Source: Cryptosporangium minutisporangium
GTDB lineage: Bacteria > Actinomycetota > Actinomycetes > Mycobacteriales > Cryptosporangiaceae
Assembly (NCBI RefSeq): GCF_039536245.1
Contig: NZ_BAAAYN010000019.1
Coordinates: 1 to 64,000, forward strand
Direction: 5' to 3'
DNA length: 64,000 bases
A model generated the notes under the pieces. The model saw only the letters and a program-made list of their open reading frames with translations. It was not told the origin of the DNA and ran no database searches. Positions 8,600 through 17,616 of this stretch are shown one piece after another (the stretch's first letter is position 1; the number at the start of each line of letters is the position of its first letter). The position numbers were made by a program, and so were the translations under genes.

Positions 8600-10177
8600 A
8601 TGCGCACTCTGAGCCGACGTTCACTCTTGCGGGGTGCGGCGGGACTGACCACGCTCGGCGCGGGTGTCACGCTGCTCCCGGCAAGCGCGTCCGCCCGGGT
8701 CCGCGTAGTCCGCGAGCAGCACCGCGTCGTCGTCATCGGCTCGGGCTTCGGCGGAGGTGTCACCGCACTCCGCCTGGCGAACGCCGGCGTTCCGGTGCTG
8801 GTACTCGAGCGTGGCCAGCGCTGGCCGGCCGGGCCGAACTCCGAGACGTTCCCCCGCCCCACCTCGCCGGACAAGCGGATGTTCTGGCTCGGGTCGGCAC
8901 CGTCGCTGCCCGGCATCCCGTCGATTCCGTTCGCCCCGTACACCGGACTGCTGGAGCAGGTGCCCGGCGAAGGCATGCTGACCATCTGCGCCGCCGGCGT
9001 GGGCGGCGGCTCGCTGGTTTACCAAGGAATGACGCTCCAGCCGAGCGCTGAATTGTTCCAGAAATGTTTTCCGGAGACACTCGACTACGCAGAACTCGAT
9101 CGTGTCTACTATCCGCGGGTCGCCGCGATGCTGAAGCTGCAAACCGCGCCGGACGAACTCGTGAACAGCAAGACCTATGCGGCGGCGCGGATCTTCGCAC
9201 GTAATGCCCGGCGAGCCGGCTACGCGATCGAGAAGATCCCGATGCCGATCGACTGGAATTTCGCGCTCCGGGAACTCAAGGGCGAGATGAAGCCGGCGTA
9301 CACCAACGGTGACGGCGCGCTCGGCGTGAACAACGGCGGCAAGCACTCGATCGACGTCACGTACCTCGCCGCCGCCGAGGCGACCGGTCGCTGCACGGTC
9401 GCGACCCGGCACAACGTCACCGGCGTCGCCCGGACACCGAGCGGCGAGTGGCAGGTGTCGGTCGATCACATCGACGCCGACGGCACCGTGCAGGTGAAGA
9501 AGATCCTCACCGCGAAGGCACTGGTGATGGCGGCCGGCACCGCGAACACCACCCGGCTGTTGATGCGCGCGGGAGCGAAGGGCGACATCCCGGATCTGCC
9601 TGATGGGCTGGGGACCAACTGGGGATCGAACGGCGACCGCATCTACACCTGGACGAACCTGGCGGACGATTTCGGTGCACCACAGGGCGGACCGGTGGTG
9701 TACGGCACCAAGGACTGGAGCGACCCAGCCACCGCGAACACCGTCATCCAGGCGTCGCTGCCACCCCTGCCGAACCTGCGCACGACCATGCTGGTCGGCT
9801 ACGGCATCAGCGCGGGCCGGGGAAAGTTCGTCTACGACTCGGCGAAGGACGACGCGGTCCTGCACTGGCCCATGGACGCCGACGCCGCGCTGAGCAAGCG
9901 CATCCACACCCGCATCAGCCGGATCGCCGGATCGCTCAGCGGACTCGTGGACACCACCGCGATCGCCGCGAACACCTGGCACCCGCTCGGCGGGGCGTCG
10001 ATGGGATCGGTCTGTGACCTGGAGGGACGGGTACTCGGTCAGCGCGGGCTCTACGTGCTCGACGGTGCGCTGATGCCCGGCACCACGGCGGCCTGCAACC
10101 CGTCGATGACGATCGCCGCGGTCGCCGAGCGGGCCCTCGACCGTCTCGTCCGCGACGATGTCGGCCGGGTCATCTGA
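8600..10177 (+). CDS. Secreted GMC-family oxidoreductase, probable cholesterol oxidase
   Basis: A 525-residue FAD enzyme. The Tat signal peptide is clear (SRRSLLRGAAGL, cleavage near ASASA about residue 32), so it is exported folded. The FAD dinucleotide-binding motif GSGFGG is at 47-52, followed by an E in LVLERGQRW. A GVGGGSLVYQGM segment and the C-terminal NTWHPLGGASMG with the active-site His are characteristic of actinobacterial cholesterol oxidases, which convert cholesterol to cholest-4-en-3-one with release of H2O2. The ribosome binding site GGGAGGA (8586-8592) fixes ATG 8600. Other 3-beta-hydroxysteroids are possible substrates. No sterol catabolic genes are nearby. Confidence 0.88.
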   Translation: MRTLSRRSLLRGAAGLTTLGAGVTLLPASASARVRVVREQHRVVVIGSGFGGGVTALRLANAGVPVLVLERGQRWPAGPNSETFPRPTSPDKRMFWLGSAPSLPGIPSIPFAPYTGLLEQVPGEGMLTICAAGVGGGSLVYQGMTLQPSAELFQKCFPETLDYAELDRVYYPRVAAMLKLQTAPDELVNSKTYAAARIFARNARRAGYAIEKIPMPIDWNFALRELKGEMKPAYTNGDGALGVNNGGKHSIDVTYLAAAEATGRCTVATRHNVTGVARTPSGEWQVSVDHIDADGTVQVKKILTAKALVMAAGTANTTRLLMRAGAKGDIPDLPDGLGTNWGSNGDRIYTWTNLADDFGAPQGGPVVYGTKDWSDPATANTVIQASLPPLPNLRTTMLVGYGISAGRGKFVYDSAKDDAVLHWPMDADAALSKRIHTRISRIAGSLSGLVDTTAIAANTWHPLGGASMGSVCDLEGRVLGQRGLYVLDGALMPGTTAACNPSMTIAAVAERALDRLVRDDVGRVI

Positions 10178-10187
10178 CCTCCGCAGC

Positions 10188-10239
10188 CGAGCGGTGTGCG
10201 TTCCGGCGACCTATGGCTCGCCGGAACGCACACCGCTCG
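10188..10239. terminator. Bidirectional terminator hairpin
   Basis: A perfect 22-bp inverted repeat (10188-10209 and 10218-10239) with an 8-nt loop lies between the convergent stops of the GMC oxidase and the MMPL transporter. It lacks a clear U-tract, as is common in actinomycetes, but size and position fit a two-way terminator. Confidence 0.75.
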
Positions 10240-10250
10240 ACCGGCCCGGG

Positions 10251-12431
10251 TCAGGCGTTGACGAGCACCTTTTCGGCCGACTGCTCGTGCAGCTGTACGC
10301 GGAGCTTCTCGCCCTCGATATCGACGTTCGGCAGCAGCCGGTCCAGCCACCGCGGCAGCCACCACGCGCTCCGGCCGAACAGCGAGATCACCGCGGGCAC
10401 GATCGTCATCCGGACGATGAACGCGTCGACCGCGACGCCGAGCGCCAGCGCGAAGCCCACCGCCTTGATCGTCGGGTCGTCGATCAGGACGAAGCCCGCG
10501 AACACGCTGGTCATGATCAACGCCGCGGCGGTGACCACCCGAGCGCCGTGCCCCATGCCGCTGATCGTGGCCTCCTGCGGGCCGGCGCCGTGGACGTAGT
10601 CCTCCCGCATCCGGGAGACGAGGAACACCTCGTAGTCCATGGCCAGTCCGAACAGGATCCCGATCAGCAGGATCGGCAGGAAGCTCACGAGCGGGCCCGG
10701 CGTGGAGACGCCGACCAGGTCCGCGAGGTGCCCCTCCTGGAAGATCCAGACCGTGATGCCGAACGTGGCACCGACCGTCAGCAGGAAGCCTCCGGCCGCC
10801 TTCAGCGGCACCAGGATCGAGCGGAACACCAGCATGAGCAGCAGCACCGACAGCCCGACGACCAGCGCGAGGTAGACCGGGAGCGCGTTGGACAGCTTCT
10901 CCGACACGTCGATGCCGATCGCGGTCTGACCGGTCAACGACACCTCGGCGGGGGTGATGCCGTCGGTCTTCAGCCGGACGTCGTGCACCAGCGTCTCGGT
11001 GCTGGCGGCGGTCGGCCCGTCCTTCGGGATGATGCCGAGCAGCGCGGTGCGCTTGTCCGGGCTCAGGTTCGGCGGCGTGATCGCGAGCAGGTTCGGCGTG
11101 CCCTGCAGGGCCTGGGTGACGGTCTGCACGGCCTTGACGGTCTGCTCGGGCGAGTCGCTGGAGACGACCAGGGCCAGGCGGCCGGTGAAGCCGGGTCCGA
11201 AGCCCTCGCTGATCAGGTCCGCGGCCTTCCGCTCGGGTGAGCCCTCGGCGGCGGTGCTCGAATCGGGTAGCGAGAGCCGCATGTCCGTGGCGGGCAGCGC
11301 GAGCAGCCCGAGGCCGACGATGCCGACGACCACGACCGGAATCCGCAGCCGGATGACCAGCCGGGCCCAGCGGAACCCGAAGCCCTCCTTCGCCGCGGGC
11401 GCCCGGTGGCCGGCGGTCCCCCGGAGCTTGCGCGGCAACACCTTCATCCCGGCGAAGCCGAGGAAGGCCGGCAGCAGCGTCACCGCCACCAGGACCGCGA
11501 CCGCGACGGTTCCCGCCGCGGCCAGGCCCATCGCGGTGAGGAACGGGATGTTGACGACCGCGAGGCCGGCCAGCGCGATGATCACGGTGATACCGGCGAA
11601 GACGACGGCCGATCCGGCGGTGCCGACCGAGCGTGCCGCCGCCTCCTCGGGCTCGACGCCCTCGGCGAGGTGCTGACGGTGTCGGGACGTGATGAAGAGC
11701 GAGTAGTCGATGCCGACGGCCAAGCCCAGCATCAGCGCGAGGATCGGCGCGGTGCTGTTCAGCTCGAACACGCTGGACAGCGCGTACAGACCGGCCATGC
11801 CCGCACCGACGCCGATCAGCGCGTTGAGCATCGTCATCCCGGCGGCGACCAGCGACCCGAACGTGATCAGCAGGACCACCAGGGCGACCGCCACACCGAT
11901 GGCCTCGGTGCTGCCGACCTCCGGGGGCGAGCTCATCACCTCACCGCCGTGCTCGACCCGCAGCCCGGCGGCCTTCGCGTCGGCGCCCGACTCCTCGTAG
12001 GCGCTGCGCTGGGCTTCGGTGACCTCGTCGGCACGGTCCGCAAACTGAACCTGTATCAGCGCGTAACGGCCGTCCGGTGTCAGGGCCTTCGCGGTGAACG
12101 GGTCGACGGCGCCCACCACGCCGGGGAGCGTGGAGGCCTCCTCGACCAGGCCGCGGACGGCGGCGGTGAGCTGCGGATCGGCGAGCGTGTCGCCTTCCGG
12201 AGCCGCCACCACGATCGTGCCGGTGGCGCCGCTGGCTTCGGGGAACTCACGGGCCAGAGCGTCCAGCGCGTGTTGCGACTCGGTGCCCGGGAGGGAGAAA
12301 TCGCTGGTGGTCTGGCCTTTGAAGGCGAGCGCGCCGCCCCCGAGGGCGACCAGCAACACCAACCAGGCGACGAGGACGAGTTTGCGGCGGCGGAACGAAC
12401 CCCGGCCGAGGCGGTAGAGCAGCGTAGCCAA
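10251..12431 (-). CDS. MMPL/RND-family transporter
   Basis: A 726-residue membrane protein with the two-fold MMPL architecture. One N-terminal transmembrane helix is followed by an extracytoplasmic domain and a 5-helix bundle (for example GVAVALVVLLITFGSLVAAG and the GLAVGIDYSLFITSRHRQ motif), and the pattern then repeats (AMDYEVFLVSRMREDYVHG). MMPL proteins use the proton gradient to export lipids or drugs. The start is TTG 12431, supported by an AAGGA ribosome binding site at 12438-12442. A CTAGCC/GGCTAG dyad about 85 bp upstream is a probable repressor site. Substrate unknown. Confidence 0.92.
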   Translation of the reverse strand: MATLLYRLGRGSFRRRKLVLVAWLVLLVALGGGALAFKGQTTSDFSLPGTESQHALDALAREFPEASGATGTIVVAAPEGDTLADPQLTAAVRGLVEEASTLPGVVGAVDPFTAKALTPDGRYALIQVQFADRADEVTEAQRSAYEESGADAKAAGLRVEHGGEVMSSPPEVGSTEAIGVAVALVVLLITFGSLVAAGMTMLNALIGVGAGMAGLYALSSVFELNSTAPILALMLGLAVGIDYSLFITSRHRQHLAEGVEPEEAAARSVGTAGSAVVFAGITVIIALAGLAVVNIPFLTAMGLAAAGTVAVAVLVAVTLLPAFLGFAGMKVLPRKLRGTAGHRAPAAKEGFGFRWARLVIRLRIPVVVVGIVGLGLLALPATDMRLSLPDSSTAAEGSPERKAADLISEGFGPGFTGRLALVVSSDSPEQTVKAVQTVTQALQGTPNLLAITPPNLSPDKRTALLGIIPKDGPTAASTETLVHDVRLKTDGITPAEVSLTGQTAIGIDVSEKLSNALPVYLALVVGLSVLLLMLVFRSILVPLKAAGGFLLTVGATFGITVWIFQEGHLADLVGVSTPGPLVSFLPILLIGILFGLAMDYEVFLVSRMREDYVHGAGPQEATISGMGHGARVVTAAALIMTSVFAGFVLIDDPTIKAVGFALALGVAVDAFIVRMTIVPAVISLFGRSAWWLPRWLDRLLPNVDIEGEKLRVQLHEQSAEKVLVNA

Positions 12432-12514
12432 TGTGGATCCTTCTCAGGGGTGGAGTCAGGGCACGCACACGCCCCTCCCGTGCTCCCAATCCTGCCGGAC
12501 CACCCTCGTACCTG

Positions 12515-12530
12515 CTAGCCGGGCGGCTAG
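12515..12530 (-). promoter_or_regulatory. Palindromic operator candidate upstream of the MMPL gene
   Basis: CTAGCC, a 4-nt spacer, then GGCTAG form a perfect 6+6 dyad. It lies 84 bp upstream of the MMPL TTG start, a usual place for a TetR-type operator. No dedicated regulator gene is adjacent. Confidence 0.4.
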
Positions 12531-12621
12531 TGGCATGGATTACAAAGAGCCCGCGTTTAGCGTCCTGAACCGTGACCGGGGTCACCGTGCGTCACGTCGG
12601 CCGACCCGCCGTCCGTTACCT

Positions 12622-13017
12622 CTACCTGGCGACTTCCGGATCCAGGTCGGGTAGCCGGGTGGACGCGAGAATCCTCCCGCCGACCTGCTGGAACATCGAG
12701 ACGACGTCCCGGGTGCGGTGCTCGAGGATCAGCGCCAGCGCGACCTCACCGGGCACCATCGCACCCGCGAACTCGACCACGCTCTCCGCGTCGATCAGCC
12801 GGACGTCCTCCGCAGGCCCCCAGTCGTCCGGCACCGCCACGTCGGTGAAGTCTTCGCACCGCACCACGCCCGCCGCACCGCGGAGGATCAGCATCGCCTC
12901 GATGACCAGGACGTCGTCCCGGCCGTTGATGTCTTCCAGGGTGCGGGCCGCGCCGGCAGGCAACTCGTCGCCGGGGAACTGCACCACCAGGTACTCCAGA
13001 GGGCCTCTGCCGGCCAT
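12622..13017 (-). CDS. DUF6325-like protein
   Basis: A 131-residue protein beginning GPLEYLVVQFPGDELPAG, a pattern I associate with DUF6325: small proteins with an N-terminal beta-alpha segment that predicts regulation or transport of unknown type. The middle (INGRDDVLVIEAMLILRGAAG) and the C-terminal GEVALALILEHRTRD match the family layout. A second, more distant member is encoded at 25274. It lies between the MMPL gene and a divergently transcribed LAL regulator. Function unknown. Confidence 0.75.
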   Translation of the reverse strand: MAGRGPLEYLVVQFPGDELPAGAARTLEDINGRDDVLVIEAMLILRGAAGVVRCEDFTDVAVPDDWGPAEDVRLIDAESVVEFAGAMVPGEVALALILEHRTRDVVSMFQQVGGRILASTRLPDLDPEVAR

Positions 13018-13264
13018 GTTCGCTCCCGTCCCGTTTCGCCGGACGGTGGAGTCGCCGGGGGCTGCGTGGGACCGCTGTCGTCAAGAGGCTTCCCGATCCA
13101 GCCGCTTTCGAACGCTTTCTGCGCACCCGACCTCATCGGGGCGGGACGCGCCCGGCAGATCCGTCGCCAGCGATCCGTGGCGGCCTTTGTCAGCGATGGT
13201 GACAATATGCCCCCTGCGTTCTAGGGTCGCACCGGCAGCACCGTGCGCCTGTGAGGGGGCCGCG

Positions 13265-15880
13265 ATGAGCAACCCGCCACCGCTGCTGGCCGCGAAGCTC
13301 GACGTACCGCGCCTACCTTCGTTTCACCTGCCCCGGCCGCGGTTGCTGCGGACGCTGGGCACAACGACGGTCACCGTGATCACCGGCGCGGCCGGCACCG
13401 GCAAGACGGTCCTCGCCGCCCACTGGACACGCAGTGGACAGGCGCCCGGCCCGGTTGCCTGGCTCCGTCTCGACGCCGAGGACAACACCCCGGACGTCTT
13501 CTGGACCTTCGTTCTCGCCGCGTTGCGCGCGCACCTGCCCCGCCTCGATCCGGTCGACCGGCCGCTCGTCGTCGACCGCGCTTTCCTCGGACGCCTGGCC
13601 GGCCAGCTGTCGGAGCGGCAGAAACCCGTCGTCCTGGTGTTGGACCGCACCGACCATCACCTGCGAAGCCGAACGATCGGCCGGGAGCTGGACTCCCTGC
13701 TGCGGTACGCAGGCGACGGTCTGCGGCTGGTCCTCGTCGGCCGGGGTGTCCGGCTGTTGCCGTTGCACCACTACCAACTGGCCGACGCGCTGACCACGCT
13801 GTCCACCGAGGACCTGGCGTTGCGGCCGGACGAGACCGCCGAGCTGGTCGCGTTGCACGGCGTCCGACTCGATCCGTCGGAGGTCAACCGGCTGCACGCG
13901 GACACCGAGGGCTGGATCACCGGAGTCTGCCTGAACGCGCGGGCCCGGCGTGCCGCCCCCGCGGATCCCGGCGGGGCCCGAGCCGCGGCACACCGGGCGA
14001 TCGGCGGCTTCTTCCGGAGCGAGGTGCTGGACGCGCTGCCCGGCCGCGTCCAGGAACTGCTGCTGCGGAACAGCCTGGTCCGCGACGTCGAGAGCGGCCT
14101 GGCGGACCGACTGACGGCGCGGTACACCGCCGCCGGTGTCCTCGACGAGCTGGTGCGGGCCGACGCGTTCGTCCGGCAGATCGACCTGTCCACGTACCGG
14201 ATCCACCGGCTGTTCCGCGAGGTGCTTTCCGAGGAGCTGTCCCGCCGCCACCCCGGCCTGGTACGCCGCCTGCACCAGCGAGCCGCCCGCTGGTACGCCG
14301 AGCACGACCGCACCGCGGACGCGGTGCGGCACGCCGCGCTGGTCCGGGACTGGAGGTACGCCGCTGAGCTCGTCGTTCCCCGCGGCGGAGTGCTGGCGAT
14401 GCTCACGTCGCCCCGCTGCGAACCGTCGGTCGCGACGTTCGCCGGTCTGTCCGCGGAGACCGTCGGGGCCCCGGTGGCGCTCGTCCGTGCCGTCGCCGCC
14501 CTCACCCGATACGACTTCGTAACCGCTCGCGGGCATGCGCGGACCGCGCGGAACCTCGCGCTGGCCGAGGCGGACGACGTCTCGGCCGCGGCCCGGTCGA
14601 CCGCGACCAGCCTGGAGATCGTGATCGGCCGGCTGTCCGGTGAGTGCGACGCCGCCGCGACCGCCGACGGCGAGGCCGACGTGCTCGCGGCCCTGCTTCC
14701 CTCGCACTACCCGGCGGATCGGAACGTCCGCTCGTTCCTCGTGGCGAACCTCGGCGCGGCACATCTGTGGGCCGGCCGGCACCGCACGGCCCGCGTTCTG
14801 CTCGACCAAGCGGCCGGCGACGCGGACCCGGCGACGAGCGTCGGTGTGCACGATGCGCTCGCGCAGCTGGCCTTGCTCGACTACGCCGACGACCTGCTGG
14901 GCCCGGCCGAGGCCCACGCCGCCGCGTCGGTCACCGCGGCCGTGCGCGCCGGCCTCCCCGCGGCCGGACAGTACGGGGCGGCGAGCGCCGCGCTGGCCGG
15001 GGTCGCTCTCCAGCGCAACGATCTGCCCGCGGTCCGCGAGCACCTCGCCCGGGCGATCACGGCGGCCGGCTCACCGCACGATCCGACGACCGCGGTCGCC
15101 CTCGCCCTGCTGCGGTCCCGTCTCTCCAGCGGACGCGGGGACGGCCACCGAGGACTGGCCGCGCTCCAGGTGATCCGAGCCAACGCCGCCGGCTGGCACC
15201 TTCCGGCGACGGTCCGGAGCCGCCTCGACCTCGCGACCGCCGAGGGCCATCTCGTGCTCGGTGAGCTCGGCGTGGCCGAGGAGTACCTACGCCGGATACC
15301 GGCGGGAGCCGAGCAGGCGCTCGGGTTGGCGCGGCTCGCGCTGAGCCGAGGCGACCTGAGGTGCGCCGCCGGGCTCCTCGACGACGCCCGCACCGCGACG
15401 AACTCCCCCGGCGCGCTGCTGCGGGGCGCGTTGCTGCGGGCCGAGGTCGCGGCCCGGGGCGAGCAGTACGACGCCGCGTGCGAGGCGCTCCGTGAGGCGC
15501 TCGAACGCGCGCGGCCGGATCAACAACGTCGGCCGTTCGTCCTGGCGAGCGCGTGGATCCGACCGTTGCTGCGGGGGGATTCGGCGCTGGCGGCCGAACA
15601 CGCCTGGCTCTCGTGCGCGACCGACCGGTCCACGAGCGGTCCGCCCTCGCCGACGTCGGCGGCGGCAGAACGACTGACCAATCGGGAGGTCGACGTGTTG
15701 CGCCGGCTAGCGCAGGCCCAGTCCACCGGCGACATCGCGGTCGACCTGCACCTGTCGGTGAACACGGTGAAGAGCCACTTGAAGAGCATCTACCGGAAGC
15801 TGGGGGCCACCGGCCGCAGCCAGGCCGCGCGACGGGCGCGCGAACTCCACTTGCTCGACGACTCCCGGGACGCCGGTTAG
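13265..15880 (+). CDS. LAL-type (MalT-like) LuxR transcriptional activator
   Basis: An 871-residue large ATP-binding LuxR regulator. Walker A GAAGTGKT lies at 41-48, followed by a STAND-type NTPase region (VVLVLDRTDHHLRSR, a likely Walker B). A winged-helix-like part (LSTYRIHRLFREVLSEEL) and a long alpha-helical TPR-like array follow. The C-terminal LuxR helix-turn-helix (LTNREVDVLRRLAQ, VNTVKSHLKSIYRKLGA) completes it. Such proteins are switched by ATP and an inducer binding the TPR region. ATG 13265 has a GAGGGGGC ribosome binding site; longer readings in the same frame lack one. Divergent from the DUF6325-like gene. Target unknown. Confidence 0.92.
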   Translation: MSNPPPLLAAKLDVPRLPSFHLPRPRLLRTLGTTTVTVITGAAGTGKTVLAAHWTRSGQAPGPVAWLRLDAEDNTPDVFWTFVLAALRAHLPRLDPVDRPLVVDRAFLGRLAGQLSERQKPVVLVLDRTDHHLRSRTIGRELDSLLRYAGDGLRLVLVGRGVRLLPLHHYQLADALTTLSTEDLALRPDETAELVALHGVRLDPSEVNRLHADTEGWITGVCLNARARRAAPADPGGARAAAHRAIGGFFRSEVLDALPGRVQELLLRNSLVRDVESGLADRLTARYTAAGVLDELVRADAFVRQIDLSTYRIHRLFREVLSEELSRRHPGLVRRLHQRAARWYAEHDRTADAVRHAALVRDWRYAAELVVPRGGVLAMLTSPRCEPSVATFAGLSAETVGAPVALVRAVAALTRYDFVTARGHARTARNLALAEADDVSAAARSTATSLEIVIGRLSGECDAAATADGEADVLAALLPSHYPADRNVRSFLVANLGAAHLWAGRHRTARVLLDQAAGDADPATSVGVHDALAQLALLDYADDLLGPAEAHAAASVTAAVRAGLPAAGQYGAASAALAGVALQRNDLPAVREHLARAITAAGSPHDPTTAVALALLRSRLSSGRGDGHRGLAALQVIRANAAGWHLPATVRSRLDLATAEGHLVLGELGVAEEYLRRIPAGAEQALGLARLALSRGDLRCAAGLLDDARTATNSPGALLRGALLRAEVAARGEQYDAACEALREALERARPDQQRRPFVLASAWIRPLLRGDSALAAEHAWLSCATDRSTSGPPSPTSAAAERLTNREVDVLRRLAQAQSTGDIAVDLHLSVNTVKSHLKSIYRKLGATGRSQAARRARELHLLDDSRDAG

Positions 15881-15888
15881 GGCCGTGC

Positions 15889-16575
15889 TCAGCTGAGGTC
15901 CCAGGTCTGCCACGAGATCACCCAGTCCCGCTCCACCCGCTCGGGTGACTCACCGGTGAACGCGGTGTCTATCGTCGCCGTGCTCTGCCGGACGCCCTTC
16001 TCCTCGTGGATGGCGGGGCACTCGACGTAGACGTTGCCGCCGGCGACGAACGTGCGGACCGACTGCCGCGTCCGCCGACGGACCATCCCGCGCACCACCT
16101 TCCGCAGCTCGGCCTGTTGATCACCGGGTACGCCGTGGATCTCGGCGAAGCCGCGCTGCTCGACGACGCCCGCCGCCAGTTCCGCCACCAGCGCCAACCG
16201 CGAGTCCGGCGTGGGCGTGGGGAAGTAACGGTCGATCAGCGCGAGGCAGCGACGGCAGGTCGGCGCGAAGGCCACGTCGCCGTGCGGACCCACCGGTCCC
16301 CCGTCACTGCCGGCCATGACGGCCCACTCGCACCCGCACAGGGTGCTCCGTGACCACAGCGGGGCGGTCAACGCAGCGCGGTCGTAGCCGGACATCGTTC
16401 GGCCGTCGTCCTCGGTCGCCCGGTCGAACTCGACGTCGGGGACGGCTTCGCGGCCGCTGCCGGGCTCGTCCGCGACGGTGGCCAGGTGAACGGCGGCGCC
16501 GCTGCTCGTGGTCGTGAGCAACATGGGCCTACCGGTTACCTCGATCACGTTCGGTCCGTGCCGCGAGGAAGACAT
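15889..16575 (-). CDS. Hypothetical protein with CxC/CxxC cysteine pairs
   Basis: A 228-residue protein starting MSSSRHGPNVIEVTGRP; ATG 16575 is chosen because the longer reading to 16710 is Arg/Ala/Pro-rich and unlikely. Two cysteine pairs (LCGCEW and TCRRC) about 30 residues apart could bind a metal. The C-terminal half is basic and beta-rich (RTFVAGGNVYVECPAIHEEK). It converges with the LAL regulator, whose stop is 8 bp away. No family recognised. Confidence 0.65.
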   Translation of the reverse strand: MSSSRHGPNVIEVTGRPMLLTTTSSGAAVHLATVADEPGSGREAVPDVEFDRATEDDGRTMSGYDRAALTAPLWSRSTLCGCEWAVMAGSDGGPVGPHGDVAFAPTCRRCLALIDRYFPTPTPDSRLALVAELAAGVVEQRGFAEIHGVPGDQQAELRKVVRGMVRRRTRQSVRTFVAGGNVYVECPAIHEEKGVRQSTATIDTAFTGESPERVERDWVISWQTWDLS

Positions 16576-16774
16576 ACCTGCATTCTCACCGCGTACGAGC
16601 GTGCTCACCACCGTGCGCGGATCACCGGCACCGGAGGTCACCCGTCGTTCACTCCCGCCTCGCCGAGCGGGACGCGCACCCGGTGCCGGGCGCGCGTCCA
16701 CGTCAGTCACATGTGTGCTGCCGGCGGCGCGTCCGGATCGGGCGAGCGCGAAGCCGACCAGGCGGCACCAAGTT

Positions 16775-16821
16775 GAGAGGTTGTCTCTAAGTGGAGACTG
16801 TGTCTCAGCTCATGTTACGGT
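16775..16821 (+). promoter_or_regulatory. TetR operator and leaderless promoter of the adjacent TetR gene
   Basis: Alternating GAGA and TCTC blocks form nested dyads: GAGAGG (16775), GTCTC (16783-16787), GAGAC (16794-16798) and GTCTC (16802-16806). They end 9 bp before a TACGGT -10 hexamer (16816-16821), which itself lies 7 nt from ATG 16829. The layout predicts autorepression by the encoded TetR protein. Confidence 0.6.
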
Positions 16822-16828
16822 GAACCGC

Positions 16829-17503
16829 ATGACGGGCAAGGACGCCGGGACATCGAATCGACCGCTCCGGCGCGACGCTGAGCAGAACCGGCTACGCATC
16901 CTGGCCGCCGCACGTGAGGTGTTCGCCGCCCGCGGCGTCGACGTCACGCTCGACGACATCGCCCACCACGCCGGCCTGGGCGTCGGTACGGTCTACCGCC
17001 GCTACCCCAGCCGCGAACATCTCGTCGAAGCGCTCTTCGACGAGCAACTCGACCGCATGGTGACGCTGGCCCAGGACGCCGCCCGGCACCCGGACGCCTG
17101 GACCGGCCTGACCGAGTTCTTCGCCGACTCCATCGAACTGCTCGCCGCCGACCGGGGCCTGCGGGACGTCCTCTTCAGCCGCGTGTACGGGCACCAACGG
17201 GTCGCGAAGGCCCGCGACCGCATCGGACCCGCGGTCGACGCGCTGATCAGTCGCTGCCAGCAGGCGGGCGTGGTTCGGCCGGACGTGACCGGCACCGACA
17301 TGCCGCTCGTGCAGTTCATGACGGCGGCACTGTTGGAGTACACCGAATACGCGGCCCCCGGCCTGTGGCGCCGGTACCTGACGATCCTCCTCGACGGCCT
17401 GCGCCCGGACGCGACACCGCTCCCGGTCGCCGCACCGGACTTCGACGCCCTCGCCGAGATCGCACGCGGCTGGCACCCGCCTCGTCGCCACGCCCCGGAG
17501 TAG
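16829..17503 (+). CDS. TetR/AcrR family transcriptional regulator
   Basis: A 224-residue regulator. Helix-turn-helix: NRLRILAAAREVFAARGVDV, DDIAHHAGLGVGTVYRRYPSR. The rest is helical, with an EFFADSIELLAADRGLRDVL stretch resembling the SbtR-like C-terminal domain. ATG 16829 is set by the TACGGT hexamer 7 nt upstream; there is no ribosome binding site. Its own promoter carries nested GTCTC/GAGAC dyads. The MFS gene downstream on the same strand is a plausible target. Confidence 0.92.
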   Translation: MTGKDAGTSNRPLRRDAEQNRLRILAAAREVFAARGVDVTLDDIAHHAGLGVGTVYRRYPSREHLVEALFDEQLDRMVTLAQDAARHPDAWTGLTEFFADSIELLAADRGLRDVLFSRVYGHQRVAKARDRIGPAVDALISRCQQAGVVRPDVTGTDMPLVQFMTAALLEYTEYAAPGLWRRYLTILLDGLRPDATPLPVAAPDFDALAEIARGWHPPRRHAPE

Positions 17504-17534
17504 CGGCCCCGGACGTTGCCCCACTCGCCACTAA

Positions 17535-17549
17535 TGCAAGTATCTTGCA
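17535..17549 (+). promoter_or_regulatory. Inverted repeat upstream of the MFS gene
   Basis: TGCAAG-TAT-CTTGCA is a perfect 6-bp dyad with 3-nt spacer, 68 bp upstream of the MFS start. It differs from the GTCTC dyads in front of the TetR gene, so another regulator (MarR, ArsR or TetR type) may act here. Confidence 0.45.
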
Positions 17550-17616
17550 ATAGCGGATGAGTTGCAGCTGAGGGGGGCGCAGTGCGGGCGAGGCACGCAT
17601 ATCTGCTCAGCGGCCG

